From: Tamarix chinensis
Taxonomy: Eukaryota; Streptophyta; Magnoliopsida; Caryophyllales; Tamaricaceae
DNA length: 64,000 nucleotides
Assembly: GCA_030549775.1 (NCBI GenBank)
Contig: CM060176.1
Location: forward strand, 99,280,303-99,344,302
Direction: 5' to 3'
Shown here one piece after another: positions 48,539 to 61,700 of the stretch. How positions within the stretch are numbered: the stretch's first letter is position 1; each line of letters opens with the position of its first letter. A program made the translations under genes and the position numbers. A model generated the notes under the pieces. It was given only the letters and a program-made list of their open reading frames with translations. It had not been told where the DNA came from and did not search any database.

Positions 48539-49650
48539 ATGGCTAAGACAAGGAGAACAGCGCCTACCGCTAGGAAGATTCACTTGCCAAGGAACAGTTC
48601 GACTGTAAAGAAAACCTTATCTCAATTGGCTGATATTACAAAGGTTTCTCCATCACCATCTACTGAATCTCCATCGATTCCGCTCCAGGAAAAGAAGCTG
48701 TCGAGTCCGAATCTAAATTCTTTGAATCCTGATGTCATTGCGATGAAAGAGGATAATACCATGAATCAAGTATTGGATTGTGTTCAAGAAACAATTCTAC
48801 AACCATCGACAGTTTTCCCTAATCCTAATTCTAATAATGAAAATTAGGATAAAAAAGTTGCCGATTATGATAACTGTGGTCCAAATACTTCTAATATACC
48901 TCTGCAGAAATCATGGAGGGACACAATCATTGCGAATAGATCCACTTCGAACTTGACTACCCTAAATTACATCCCACTTACACTTTCAGGATTATGGTGG
49001 AAGGTTTCCATCCATAAATAAAAGGTTAAGGAAAACTGTAAACAATGGATAGGCACCTTGATAGGCTATGTGATGGGTATTCGTCCTACTTTGGGACAAA
49101 TTAAGTCCTTTCAATGGCCTAAACTTCAACCACCACAAGTCTGGTTACATGATGAGGGGTTTGCTGTGTTTAAATTCAAAATAGATCAAGGTAGATACTG
49201 GGTACTCTAATCACCCTACTGGACTTTTATTAGCAGACCATTCATTCTCAAACCATGGCATCGCCAATTCCAGTTTGTCAAAGAACTATTCCAATTTATG
49301 CCATTATGGATAAAAGTCCCTAATCTCCTCATTGACTACTAGGATGTGGATTGTATTAGCCATATTGCCGGTGCTATAGGATGTCCCCTATATATAGATG
49401 GGATCACTAAATTTGGTGAGCGGATTTTTTATTTCCTAGCATTGGTAGAGGGGGATGTGACTAAGAGATATGTGGACCAAGCTGACATTGAAGATTCTAA
49501 GGGTAGTAAAATCACGTAGCTTATTATTTATGAATGGAGACCCTCCTTTTGCAATTCATGTGACTCATTTGGCCATAATTCATGGTCCTACCTCAAAAAA
49601 GAGAAATCATCACAAGAGATAACACATGTGATGTTACCTACCTAAGAGAG
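48539..49650 (+). pseudogene. LINE ORF1 (DUF4283 and zinc knuckle), broken
   Basis: Starts MAKTRRTAPTARKI and is open for 102 codons. It continues past stops as a DUF4283-type domain (IPLTLSGLWWKV near 48970, FQFMPLWIKVPNLL near 49300, IAGAIGCPLYIDG near 49365) and a zinc-knuckle-like CNSCDSFGHNSW near 49550. At least four stops interrupt it. Confidence 0.82.
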
Positions 49651-49933
49651 GACGTTTCCCCTCGACATGTGTTGCCTAGAAATCCCAAACCCCTAATCAT
49701 AATGCAGCATCTATGCAACAGAGGAAACCCATGTGGAGACCACAGTAAAAACCTCTAAATGTCACCCCTAATCAGACTTTACATCACCGGAATGCAAATA
49801 AAGAACTGCTTGACATTCCTATCTCAGCTACTCCTGATAGCAGTAGATGCAATCTCCAAGAAGAGGAGAATGAACCAATGGATGAACGAGGGGAGAAGTT
49901 TATTACTGCCTTTTCAATAACCTCTATTTAGTT

Positions 49934-52900
49934 ATGCTGGGTGAATGGAATGTGAGAGACCTCAATAAACCTTTTAAGCAGAAGGAATTAGGGCATTGGC
50001 TATCTATAAATAATGTTTCTCTTATGGGTCTTTTAGAAACCAGAATAAAAGCTTCAAATGCTCCTTCAATAAGGAAGAAACCAGGTAATCATTTTGATTT
50101 TCTAGATACCATAATGGAATGGTTTGGTGTTTATGGGACACATGGAAATGGCACGTGCAACTCTTACATACCCATGCATAAGGCATTCAAGTTCACGTTA
50201 CTTGTTGCACTACTGGTATTAACTTTTATGCATCTTTCATCTATGCATATAACCGGGGTAATAATAGAAAAGATCTTTGGAAGTAGCTTGAAACTACTGC
50301 TATTTCACACTCACCCTGGATTGTTCTTGGAGATTTCAATGTAGTGCTACATTATTATGAGAAGTTCCAAGGGGCAGGTCTTTCTGTGGGTGATATAGAG
50401 GATTTCAAAACCTGTTTAAATAATATAATGGTAGTAGATCTACATTTACACAGGGCATATATACACCTAGAGTAATAGAAAATTGGGAACTCAAAGAATC
50501 ATGTGCAAGCTAGACAGGGTCCTAGGTAATGTTAATTAGCTTGGCAAGTTTACTAACTCCATGGTGGAATTCCAAACTACCCTCTTCTCTGACCATTGTC
50601 CTGTAGTGGTGAACATGAAATTTATAAGACGTTAGCCCAAAAACAAGTTCAAATTTTATAATATGTGGACGTTTGATGCTGATTTTTATAACATTGTTAT
50701 AGAGGTATAACAACAACACCACCACAACTCACCATCAGCACATATCAAGAATTATCTATATTAATTAGGGCATAAGCTCAGACTTCTAAACAAGACAAAG
50801 TTTGGTAGCATTATTAGTAAAGTTAATGCTCAAAGAAGCCAGCTTGAGAGTATACAGGAAAAACTAAGAGTTACTCCTTCATGTGCTATCCGCCACGAAG
50901 AAGAATAAGATTATATAAAAGAAGTATGAATATTATGCAAAGTGTGAAGAAAATTTCTTGAGCCATAAGTCAGGCATCAAATGGCTCCAACTGGGTGACT
51001 CCAACAACCAATTCTTCTTTGCCAACATGAAAGCTAAATAAAATAAAAGAATGGTTTCTAGAATTCAGTTGCTAAATGGTGACTGGGCAACATACCCTAA
51101 CTCAATCAAAAATGCTTTTGCTAATTATTATAAAAACTTGCTGGGAACTAAAACTCTAAGTCCTACCTCTCCTATGGATACTCTTCTTTTGCAAAAAAGG
51201 CCAGTGCTCGCTCTTGACCAACAAGAAAATCTTATGCAACCTATTTCTTTCTCCGAAGTTAAAGAATCTTTGTTCTTTATAGGTAACACTAAAGCTCTTG
51301 GTTTAGATGGGTTCACTGTAGGGTTCTTCAAGGCTTATTGGGATATAATAGGCAATGATATTTGGTGTTTTGTCAAGGATATATTTTACTCAGGAACCAT
51401 ACCTTCCTTTATCACTCCTACCCTATTGGTGTTGATTCCTAAAGTAGAAAATCCCAATAAAGTAATAGATTTCAGACTAATAGCCTGCTGTTTTATTCTT
51501 TATAAGATTCTCTCAAAGGTATTAGCAGTTCGGCTATAGTCTTTACTTCTTGACATCATCAATCTATCACAATATGCCTTTAGTAAGGGTCGACTGATTG
51601 AAGATAATATTTGAATAGCTCATGAGCTCATCGGGAAGTATGGTAGGAAGAACACTTCCCCTAGTTACATGCTGAAAGTGGACTTAATAAAGGCATATAA
51701 CTCTATTAACTGGAAGTTCCTTGAGAAGGTCCTTTTGGACCTCATGTTCCCACCTCATATTATGAAAATTCTTATGATATGTGTAACACATGTCACTTAC
51801 ACTCTCTCCATCAATGATGATCTTCTTCCTCCTTTCCCTACACAAAAGGGATTGAGACAATGAGATCCTCTCTTACCCTATCTATTTGTCATTGCTCTTG
51901 AGTATCTCTCGAGGATTCTCCATTAACTTTTGATTACTAAGGACTTTAGAGGTCACCCAAAATGCAAAAGGCATCACATTATCAACCTTTCACTTGCCAA
52001 CGACCTCTTTCTTTTTTATAGAGGTGACCTACGGTCTGTCACCCCACTAATGGAAAAGTTTTATTGCTTCAGTAACACCTCGGGTCTTCATATCAGCCAT
52101 GCTAAAAGTGTTGTCTACTTTGGAGGTGTTTTAGAATCAGTTAAGCAGCAAATCACTTGTTCTTTCTTCAGTAAGACTGCACTTTGATCAAATGTTAGAG
52201 TTAGTAAGGAAGATCACTAACAAAATGTAGCACTGATCTACACGGTTGTTATCTTATGCTAGCATATTGCAATTACTAAAATCTATTATTTATGACATTC
52301 AAATGTATTGGAGCCAAATTTTTATATTGCCCAAGAAAACTTTGCTCAAGGTCATTGGTCTATGCAAGGCTTTCTTGTGGACTAGCAAAGCTAATCCTAG
52401 TAAAAGAGCTCTTATTGTATGATCAATGGTTTATTTACCCAAACAGGAAGGTGGACTAGGTTTGCCATACATTTAGACTTGGAATATAATAGTTGTTGGC
52501 AAGCACCTCTGGCACATTTCACAAGACAAAAATAGCTTATGGATCAAATGGGTTCATAGTTATTATCTTAAAAGGAAGTCTATTTAGGAAGCTACCTTGC
52601 CATGTATTGCTTCTTGGACAATGAACAAGTTATTTAAACTTAGAGAAGTATTGAAACCTACTATTCTTTCTCTTGATAATTCCACATCCCACAAGATGAA
52701 TGTGGTCTATGACAAAATGCGACCAAGGGCCTCTCCTATCACCTGCTGGAAATCGGTTTGGAGGATTAATGCAAGTTCCAAGCATAAAATAGTTCATTAG
52801 ATTGCTGCTCACTGTAGACTTCCCACAAAAGACATCATTAGCAAATTATGCCACATTGCAGACCTTTCTTGTGTCTTTTGTGATGTAATTGAGACGTTTC

Positions 52901-53268
52901 CTCATCTTCTGTTTGAATTTCTAGTTATGATGTGCTTGTTACATAATGCCTTTACTTGCATTAGTCTTCAGGGTCCTATCCATAGTTGGCCTCAAGCTCT
53001 TGATTGCTTGGCCCGTAGTACAAGAATATCTAGAAGGAAAATACAAGTGGCTAGAACCTTAAGTGTAACGTGCATCTATGAATGTTGGTATGCCTGTAAC
53101 TCCAAACTCTTCTCCCATAAAGATTTTCTTTGGAAGGATCTTCTTAAGAAAATATTATATGTTGTCTCAGCTAGGTTTATATTCTCATTTGGAAGGATAA
53201 GTAGGGATTTTCTTGAAATTTGTTTGGATAAGTTCTATGAACTTAATTGTAATATTTCCAATCATTAA
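49934..53268 (+). pseudogene. LINE ORF2 (endonuclease / reverse transcriptase), broken
   Basis: Endonuclease start (LGEWNVRDLNKPFKQKEL) at 49937, the LGDFNVVL box near 50325, the RT region at 51051-51539 (PTLLVLIPKVENPNKV, DFRLIACC) and 51669-51863 (LKVDLIKAYNSINW), and SLAND at about 51990 in place of the catalytic FADD box. The C-terminal zinc-binding region is at 52800-52920 (CVFCD), and the end at 53268. Scattered stops and frameshifts. The antisense frames over it are not called. Confidence 0.87.
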
Positions 53269-53306
53269 TGCAAAACTTTCTTTCTTTCAAAAAAAAAAAG
53301 AAGAAA

Positions 53307-54530
53307 TTTTTAATAGAGTAAATTCTCAAAAAACTATAGAGTGGAAAATAACCAATGATGAGAACTTAAACTAATTTAATCATATTTTAAGTTCACCCAC
53401 AACCACTTGTCATTACAAAGTCATGATAGATAAAGTTATCCCATTTTCTCTAATTTTTCACCATCTTTATTTGTTATTTTTCATATTTCATTAATAAAAG
53501 TATCCTAATGATTTAAATTTACATAAATAAATTTACAAGTAATATTTTTTTTTTCATTTTTAATAGGAAATTTTTGCCAATTTAACTTTATGAGCGCACC
53601 TTTTTCTCTTGCAATATTGCATAAAGGATTGTTGTGGAAGAAGGGACATAATAGGAAACTAGTTTACAATCCTATTCAATGGTAAGCTATTTTCATTAGA
53701 ATAATAGTTTTATAGCAAAACAATATATCTAGATTTTGATAACTATCCATATGAAAAAATATTAAGAGTTATAATACCGAGGGTATGTTGTGGTGACTTG
53801 TAGTTGTTAATCATTGACTATTGCAATTGATTTTTTTAACTTATTTAGAAAATAAAATTTCTTATGTTATACAAATTTTTAAAAATTGTGGTTGAATAGA
53901 TGTTAGAGGTCAGAATATTCATCAAAACATACCTTTAATAAATTATTTATATTACCTATTTTATTAATCATATAAGATTTATTGAACACATTAATACTTT
54001 AAATTTTAATTTTAATTTTTAGTATGATATAGTAATTAATTAAGGATGTACGTGAAAAATAATACCATATACAATAACTAATCACAATAATAATAATAAT
54101 AATAATAATAACCCATATACTCAAATATTAAGAGTTATAATACTTAATAAATTATTTATCATGCCTATTTCATTAACCATATAATATTCATTAAAGAAAC
54201 CAACATTTAAAATTTTATTTTGAATTTGAGTAACATATGTAATTGGTTAAGATCCTATATAAAAAATAATATTATATTTTCTGTAATAAAATAGAATAAT
54301 ATTTATTGATCATCAAATTAAAAATGTGGAAGATATTTTTGGATCAAGTGAAAAAAAATTAGATAAATTGAGATAAATATTTATTGTAAATAATTTAGTA
54401 AAAAAATCTATTTCATATCATCATCATCATAATATAGTTAAGATTATTGAATTAAGACGGGCAGAAGAAAAAGGAGAAATCCGCCTCATGAATCCGACAT
54501 GGCCGGTGCCACACTCAGCGGATCTTTCTA
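53307..54530. other. AT-rich upstream region of the villin gene
   Basis: Contains (AAT)n at about 54088-54111 and a diverged direct duplication of about 180 bp: sequence from about 53935 to 54090 (AATAAATTATTTATATTACC) is repeated from about 54148 (AATAAATTATTTATCATGCC). No genes seen. Confidence 0.55.
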
Positions 54531-55740
54531 TTATGTTAACATTTTTCTGTTCTTGTCGTAGCTGTTATGACTTATGACTATATCGAGTGTAATCAACGTC
54601 CCGTTTCTCCCTTTCTTCGTCGTCCCTCTTTCATTTGCACCCTCGCCTTTTCTATTCTTCAGTCTGTAAATTTTATCATCCTCCATTCTCCTCTTCGCAA
54701 TTTCGAAGTTCGAAAAAGGAGAAGAGAGAGAAAAGTGAGGCAATTATTTAATTTCTTTTTAAGTATATCCCACCTTCAACCCTCTCGGTTTCTCTCTCTT
54801 GCTATTGACAGCTCGTAAAGACCCCCATCTGACATCTCCCTACCTTCTCTTCTCTCTCATCCTCTTTCTTTCTTTCTTATACAACTTTTGTCGCGATCAT
54901 TGTTCTCTGACCTGGAGAGATAAAGTGAAGGAATTTGCAGGTGTGTTTGATCGTTTCCCCCCTCTCTCAATCCTGATTGCAATCTATGTCCCGAAGTTAT
55001 GCGCAATTCTAGATCTCTTGTTCGCTTCGTTATTACTTTGGTCATTTGATTGTGAATTTCCCTTAGTTGATTTGATCCTAGCTCTGATTGCTTGTCGATT
55101 AATGTTATTTCTGAGTAATTGGTATTTGATCCATGGTAACTGGTTCATCTGTGCACTGATCTTTGTATTATTGAATTAGTTGAATTTTGTCTCGGATTAT
55201 TTTTTTTACCGACCTTTGCGAGATTCTTTTGAGAGCTTAGCTTATCATAGGTACCGTGTGCTGAATGGTAATACTATGTGAAGTATTTTACTTGAATTCT
55301 TAGACGAAGTCAAATGACGACGGAGCTAGGTATCCTAGTCTCCGCAAGGCGTTAACGGCCTAGAGTCAGTCTAGTGATTGAAATCGAATAAATATTTGAC
55401 GAAACAAGGATATCCATATCGAAGTTGGCTTGCCGGACTGCGTCGAATGTCCATAGAGGACATGCAGGAAATGTTGATCATTAATAATTTTTCTGCACTG
55501 TGATACCTTCTTCGACAGGAGGGAAAAAATGGATGACAACCACAGCTACATGTTATTTAATTGCAAGAAACTTTCACCTTTGCTTTGTGATTGTTATTCA
55601 GTTCTTTCAATATTGCTTGAATCCAGTATACATGATCGTTGTTTAGGTGAAGTTGCTTATATAGCAGGCTTTTAATGATGCCAGGATCTGGGATCTTAAG
55701 ATTCTTTCCTTTGTGACTGAACTGAAGAAGGACTCCAGCT
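54531..55740 (+). promoter_or_regulatory. Probable 5' untranslated region and first intron of the villin gene
   Basis: A CT-rich stretch (about 54590-54900) precedes AATTTGCAG followed by GTGTGT at 54941, a good donor. Acceptor candidates before the start codon are at 55646, 55667 and 55684. A non-coding first exon ending at 54940 and an intron of about 0.7 kb is the likely arrangement. The transcription start was not located. The 126-codon frame at 54799-55179 crosses the donor and shows no known motif. Confidence 0.5.
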
Positions 55741-58700
55741 ATGTCTGGTGCTTCAAAGGCTGTGGATCCAGCATTTCAAGGAGCAGGACAGAAAATGTAT
55801 GCTTTCTAGCATCATATCGGTTGATATTTTCGTATATTCATGTTTTCTGCTTAACTCATGTGCTTTTTATTATTTCCGGACTCATTTTAGAGGGACTGAG
55901 ATATGGCGAATTGAAGACTTCCAACCAGTTCCCTTGCCAAAGTCTGATTATGGTAAATTTTACATGGGGGATTCTTATATCATCTTGCAGGTGTGTTCCC
56001 TTTGTTGTATTCATTCCTTTGCTGTAGTTTGTAATCTATTCTTGTTGATTCTGGTTATCCATCTAGTCATGACTGATGTGTTTCTAGAGCCGTTGTATAT
56101 TTTGGCTGGAATGGGGCATGTTTGGTTAGGGATTTGAGGCATCAATCTTGAAAGATGCTTAGGTTGTCTTGTGGCATGTCCAGGTTTCATGGAATTTCCC
56201 TTCTCTGACTTTATACGAGGAATCTGTTTTGCTAGTATTTTGCTACAACTCTTTAGAAGTTAGGCATCAGAAGCTATGTTCTCTTGTTAGAAGAGATGGG
56301 TTTAGGAGATAGTTATAAGACCGTCATTAGTTTACTGATTCTGAATGAGGAACCAGAATGTCTTTTATGGAAAGTTCTGTTCCCTGTTTATATTTGGCTG
56401 ATTGCTGATCTTTCCCATGAAGGAAATGTTAGATGGTCAGTTTAGATATCTTTTTCATGTGGTGGTTGCTTTATTGGTGGATTTGATATTTATCTTTTGC
56501 TTTGTTGCATCTAGCTTAGACTTCTTAGAGTAAGTTTGGGCAAGCACAGCTGTTAGCTGCTGCGGTTGGCTTTTTTAACTTATTTGAAAAATAAACTTAC
56601 TAACATTTATTTATATCCAAAAACTTTGACTGAAAACCGCTTTTGAAGGCTGAAATGCTATCCCAAAGGAGCCGAACGGACCCTTAGTATATGCTAACTC
56701 GCGTTCCGGCAGATTTCTCAGCCTCGTCCACAGACATGCATATTTTTTTCCGTGACCTATCTAAATGATTCAACTCAGAAGAAATTGTTTCATTTGCTTC
56801 TGTTGGAATGGTTTAAGATGGTGCCTGTGATATTTTCTTTAATTCACTATTATAGGCTGTTTTTAACTTAATGGTGCAAAAAGAGGATGCCTTTTTCTTG
56901 ATGAGGTTGGTCGACCATTTGGAACCTACTCAAGAGGATCTTGTCCATAAAATCTTCATGGAATGAGAAAGAAAAAGGGGAAGAAATGGAAAGAAGAGAA
57001 TACTATATCCTATTTGCCCTCTTGTATCTTTGTTGAATATATCATTGATTTAGGTAATATAGTGCTCAGGTTCATAGTAATTTCCACAAAAAAAGGACTA
57101 CGTAGTCCAGAATATCCCAATGACAGGAAAAGCGAAGAGAGAAACAGCAATAGCGCAAACATCTGTTTGTTTTGAGAATAGCATTGTATACAATGAATTT
57201 CTTGTATTTCTCTTGATGTTTTATCCCAACTGGTCGTTATAATTGATTTATTGTGAGTTCATTAGATATTAGCATGCTAGGCAGTGTAGTGCACTGGTAA
57301 ATAATGTATTATCCAGTTGTGTAGAATCTGGTTACATAAAAGCTTTTCTTGTCTGTGGTCAGTTATGAGTATTTTGCTCTCCCTTAAATGTCAATGTTTT
57401 TGTAGACAAGTCCTGGCAGGGGAGGTGCTTACCTCTACGACATTCATTTTTGGCTTGGAAAAGATACGAGTCAGGTATACTATTATTTGTTATTATTTAT
57501 GTATGGGTTTTTTTGGTATTTTCAATTGATTCTCAATTAATCTTATACATTTTATGATAGGATGAAGCTGGCACTGCTGCTATCAAGACTGTTGAACTGG
57601 ATGCAGCCCTTGGTGGGAGGGCAGTACAGCATAGGGAAATCCAAGGGCATGAGTCAGATAAGTTTTTATCCTACTTCAAACCATGCATAGTTCCCCTGGA
57701 AGGAGGTGTTGCATCTGGATTTAAAACACTGGAGGAAGAGGAATTTGAAACAAGGTTGTATATATGCAAAGGGAAACGAGGTGTTAAAGTTAAGCAGGTG
57801 AGTCTAATGTCTACTTAAACATCATGATCTGCATATATGGATTCGAAAATTATGATTCATATTGTCTATGCAGGTTCCTTTTGCTCGTTCATCCCTCAAT
57901 CATGATGATGTTTTTATCTTGGACACTAAAGATAAAATCTATCAGTTCAATGGTGCGAATTCCAGTATCCAAGAGAGAGCCAAGGCCTTAGAAGTGATAC
58001 CATTTCTCAAGGACAGATATCATAATGGAGTTTGTGATGTTGCTGTTGTTGGTAAGTGTGGCTGATCTCTATTCTAATCCCTTATGTCTTTGCCTTATTT
58101 TTTTCCTTCCTACTGTGAGCTGGTGTCATTTCTGGCTAATTTACTGTCCGGCTTGCTTAGATGATGGCAAACTACAAGCTGAGTCAGACTCTGGTTCTTT
58201 CTGGGTTCTCTTCGGGGGTTTTGCACCAATTGGCAGAAAGGTTGCCACTGATGATGATATTATTCCAGAGGCTTCAGCCGCCAAACTTTCCAGGTACCTT
58301 TGCTCCCTTTCATCTCTTTGCTCTAGAAGTTATGCTCCAGGTTTGTGATTGCATATCTATTTGTGGGCATTAGAATTATATAGAATATCATTCTTCACTT
58401 TCAGTGTTCTATCCTTTTAGTCATTTGTTGTTTCTATTATAATATAACACGAAGAATGTCAAGTTCTATACTTCTATCTATTTCCACTCTCACCCTTCCA
58501 TCTTATTTGACATTTAAGATGAGACTAGTCTTCCGGTATATATAACGTATGTAGTGTAGTTTTTGGGAAAATAAAAATAAAAATTAACCGTAATGATTGA
58601 TTGTTAAAATTTTAGTAGCGTTGGTGAAAAATTTGTTGATGAGATGTAACTCAAAGTGACAATTTAATCTTTCATCTTTTTTTATTACTGAAAATTGTAG

Positions 58701-61700
58701 TTGCATATCTTTCTAAATTTGAACAAATTTAAGGTATTTTATAAATAAATACCTTTTAGCTATTATCAAATTTAGATGTTTTGACATGTCTTATTATTTG
58801 GTCATCAAATTTGTTAAATTCCCACTCTTCTTCCTAACGTCTTTTTTTCCCCTCACTGTATCAATAACTTAGAAAGCTTCACATGTGAGTTTATTGTAAG
58901 AGCAAGAACAGTGATAGGATCTTAGAGGCGTTGCTTAAGCGCTTTTTAAAATAAAAATAAAATAAAAATGATACTAAGCTACCCATTAGCTACATGATAA
59001 ATGAACACCTTATAATCATGACACAAACTTCAATGTGTCATTTTACATATCTCACTAATTTTTTTGCTTATAATTACTAATTATAACAATATCACTACGA
59101 ATAAATATTTTACACACTAAATTCCCTCTAGCCACCCCATTGTTCTTGCTCTAAGAACCTAATAATATATATCTCTCTGAACACGTCTAGATTGCTGAAA
59201 CCATAAACTTCTATATCACAGTCACTATTATTTAAGCACATTTTTCAATATGACTTTCTCCCTAAATAACACAGATGAGAATGAATTTAAAAAAGCATAT
59301 TTTATTTTTCTTGTTTTATCTCATCTATTATTATTGTTCTAGTCCTTACCTAATTATCAGAAAGCTTTCAAAAGAACACTGCAGTTTCCTATAACCTTAA
59401 AGGAACCAAGTTAATCATTTTACATATATAACCATCAAACACTAACAATAACACTTATGCCAACACTACTAACAATAACACTTATGCCAACACTAGAATA
59501 AATTTTTACTCAAACTTGCCCTTGCTTTATTTTAATAGTTTTGATCATTATTGTTTGTATATATTTTATTAGTTTTCCTTCTAGCTTTTCTCCTAGGTTG
59601 CTTCATGTTTCAATGATTTCAATTAATAACCCTTTTTTCTTTAAAAAAAGGAAACTATTACTGCACTCTTATATCCATATTATGTAGAAAATTATGATAT
59701 TCAAATATTCATTTTTACCAAACAAATCCAATTTTTATATGATGTTTGATCCGAAAAAGATTCTAACCCAAAAAATACTCAATTATATATATGCATATAT
59801 TGGATAAAATATTGTATTCTTTCATATTTCTAAGCAAGCTGGACCAAGTAGTTAGCTATGAACCAATTATTGTATAGATTTTGTAAAAGTCTGGGAGTAA
59901 GAGCTATAGTGTTAATTTTGTAAAATATATGAAAAAAACATATCGCTTTTCACAATTAGCACTACCAAAAAAAAAAACAAAAAAAAACACCTATATAAAC
60001 TAGGTACTAAGATAGTAAATACTAAATATCAGCTCAACGAAAAATCAAATAAATTTAACTAGATGAATTATCTGATGTTAATATGTATGATGATCGGATA
60101 ATTTTTATTCCTCATTTGTGTACTATTTTTTACTCTAGTTAACATCATTTAGTCAAGGAGGCATTGTTGCATTATTTATTGAAATTACACTATGGGACAA
60201 AAATGGCTAAGCATAGTGCTTTAAAATTGTTGGGTGTAGTTCATACCCCAACATTTATGATCATTGCCAAGCCCTTTACTTTTCGTAAGTGATGCTTAAA
60301 AAGTGTTGACCAAGTGAAAAGTGTCACACTTGGTGTCAAGAGGGAAACACTTTCATAAGTTCTTCATTAATGAAGTGCAAGACTTTTTCATCCACAATAA
60401 CCCTATTTAAGTGCTGGCCTTGACCTTATATGTTGTGGTGTAAATTGAAAGAATATTTCATATTTAAGAGCTTTGCTATATAGAATTCAAAGATTAGATA
60501 GACTTTTCTTGGTTATGGAATATTCTCTCGTCCAAATTAACTGCTGTGGAAGAAGACATACCTAGTCATTTTACAGGTCTTTGTTGATTTCAGGCTAGCT
60601 GGTGGCTTTGTGTTGATGACCTCACCCTGAAATATTTTTGCCTCCGTTTTCTGGATCACTGTGGAAGAAAATGCCTAGATATTAGACCAAATCTATTCTG
60701 TGAATGGGCCCTTGGAATTCAGCATACTCTTTTGCATATTTTATGTGGGAGAGCTCATGAGGTCCCATTTGAGATCTGTCATTGTTTTTCCTCTTTCCCA
60801 CGCCATGGGCATTTATCTTGTTGATGAGCACAGAATGTTTGAATAAGGTCATTTGAAGATTGGAGATTGTCTTAACATAGATTTTAGATCAAATTTCCCT
60901 ATTGATCATCCACTGTGTTGTGGAAGAGTGAACTATAAATTTCTTAATACTGTTGCTTCTGCTGCTGATAATACTTTTGTTTTGTAGCATCGAAGATGGT
61001 AAAGTGATGAATGTTGAGGGTGTAGAGGGTGAACTTTCTAAAGGTATGTTGGAAAACAATAAATGCTATTTGCTAGATTGTGGGGATGAGATATTTGTTT
61101 GGGTTGGTCGTGCAACTCAAATTGATGATAGGAAAGCTGCCAGCCAAGCTGCTGAGGTACTGCTCTTCCACTATCTTTTTAACTTAATCTGTCATGTGGT
61201 TCTTATTCCTATAAACATGTGGCAGGAGTTTGTCGCTAATGAAAATAGGCCAAAAGCTACCCGTATAACTCGACTCATTCAAGGGTATGAGACACATTCA
61301 TTCAAATATCACTTTGATTCCTGGCCGGCCGGATCTTCCACGTCTGGTGCTGAAGAAGGAAGAGGAAAAGTTGCAGGTATCATTCTCTTGCTTCATTGAA
61401 AAAACTCATACCTCCATTGTGATGCAAATTTAATTTCAAATTGTTTCGCCCTGGTAGCTTTCTTGAAGCAGCAAGGTGTTGGTCTCAAGGGCATAGCAAA
61501 AGCTTCCCCTGTAAATGAGGAAGTCCCACCTTTGCTTAATGGCGGTGGAAAAATTGAGGTCTTGTTATACCTGATTTTGGCAATTATTTTCTGTTGCAAC
61601 TTGATACCTGATGTCTTTATGAAAATTATTGTATGTTTGCTGTTTTTCTAGGTGTGGCGCATTGAGGGTAAATCCAAGAGTCCCCTCCCCAAAGAGGATA

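Larger units (their letters stand above)
48486..53306 (+). mobile_element. LINE (L1-type) copy 2
   Basis: Plus-strand LINE of the same family as 4066-32235. A short CCTCCTCTC leader, ORF1 (48539 to about 49650), ORF2 (49934-53268) and an A-rich tail (53289-53299). Length is about 4.8 kb, so it is essentially full length. TTTTAATA at 48478-48485 and 53307-53314 is a weak candidate duplication, so the outer borders are approximate. In-frame stops in both ORFs make it inactive. Confidence 0.88.
58294..60987 (+). other. Villin intron 6 (2.7 kb)
   Basis: By far the longest resolved intron, GT at 58294 and AG at 60986-60987. Holds one clear MITE (58900-59151), a 27-bp duplication (59441-59494) and otherwise AT-rich sequence. 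The stretch 60590-60800 (reading [14 protein letters not shown]) faintly resembles a LINE C-terminal region but is too short to call. Confidence 0.8.

Noticed and set aside
48478..53314. TTTTAATA as a firm target duplication of LINE copy 2
   Set aside because: Only 8 bp of AT-rich sequence and borders uncertain; recorded as weak.
54799..55179. 126-codon frame upstream of villin
   Set aside because: It crosses a good splice donor at 54941, has a hydrophobic composition typical of T-rich intron sequence and shows no motif.
59955..60225. Possible CACTA element in villin intron 6 (CACTACCAAAAAA... to ...CATAGTG)
   Set aside because: The right end does not match the left beyond a few bases and no clear 3-bp duplication exists.
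60590..60800. Possible LINE C-terminal fragment in villin intron 6
   Set aside because: Only a faint zinc-knuckle-like reading, with no tail or duplication.
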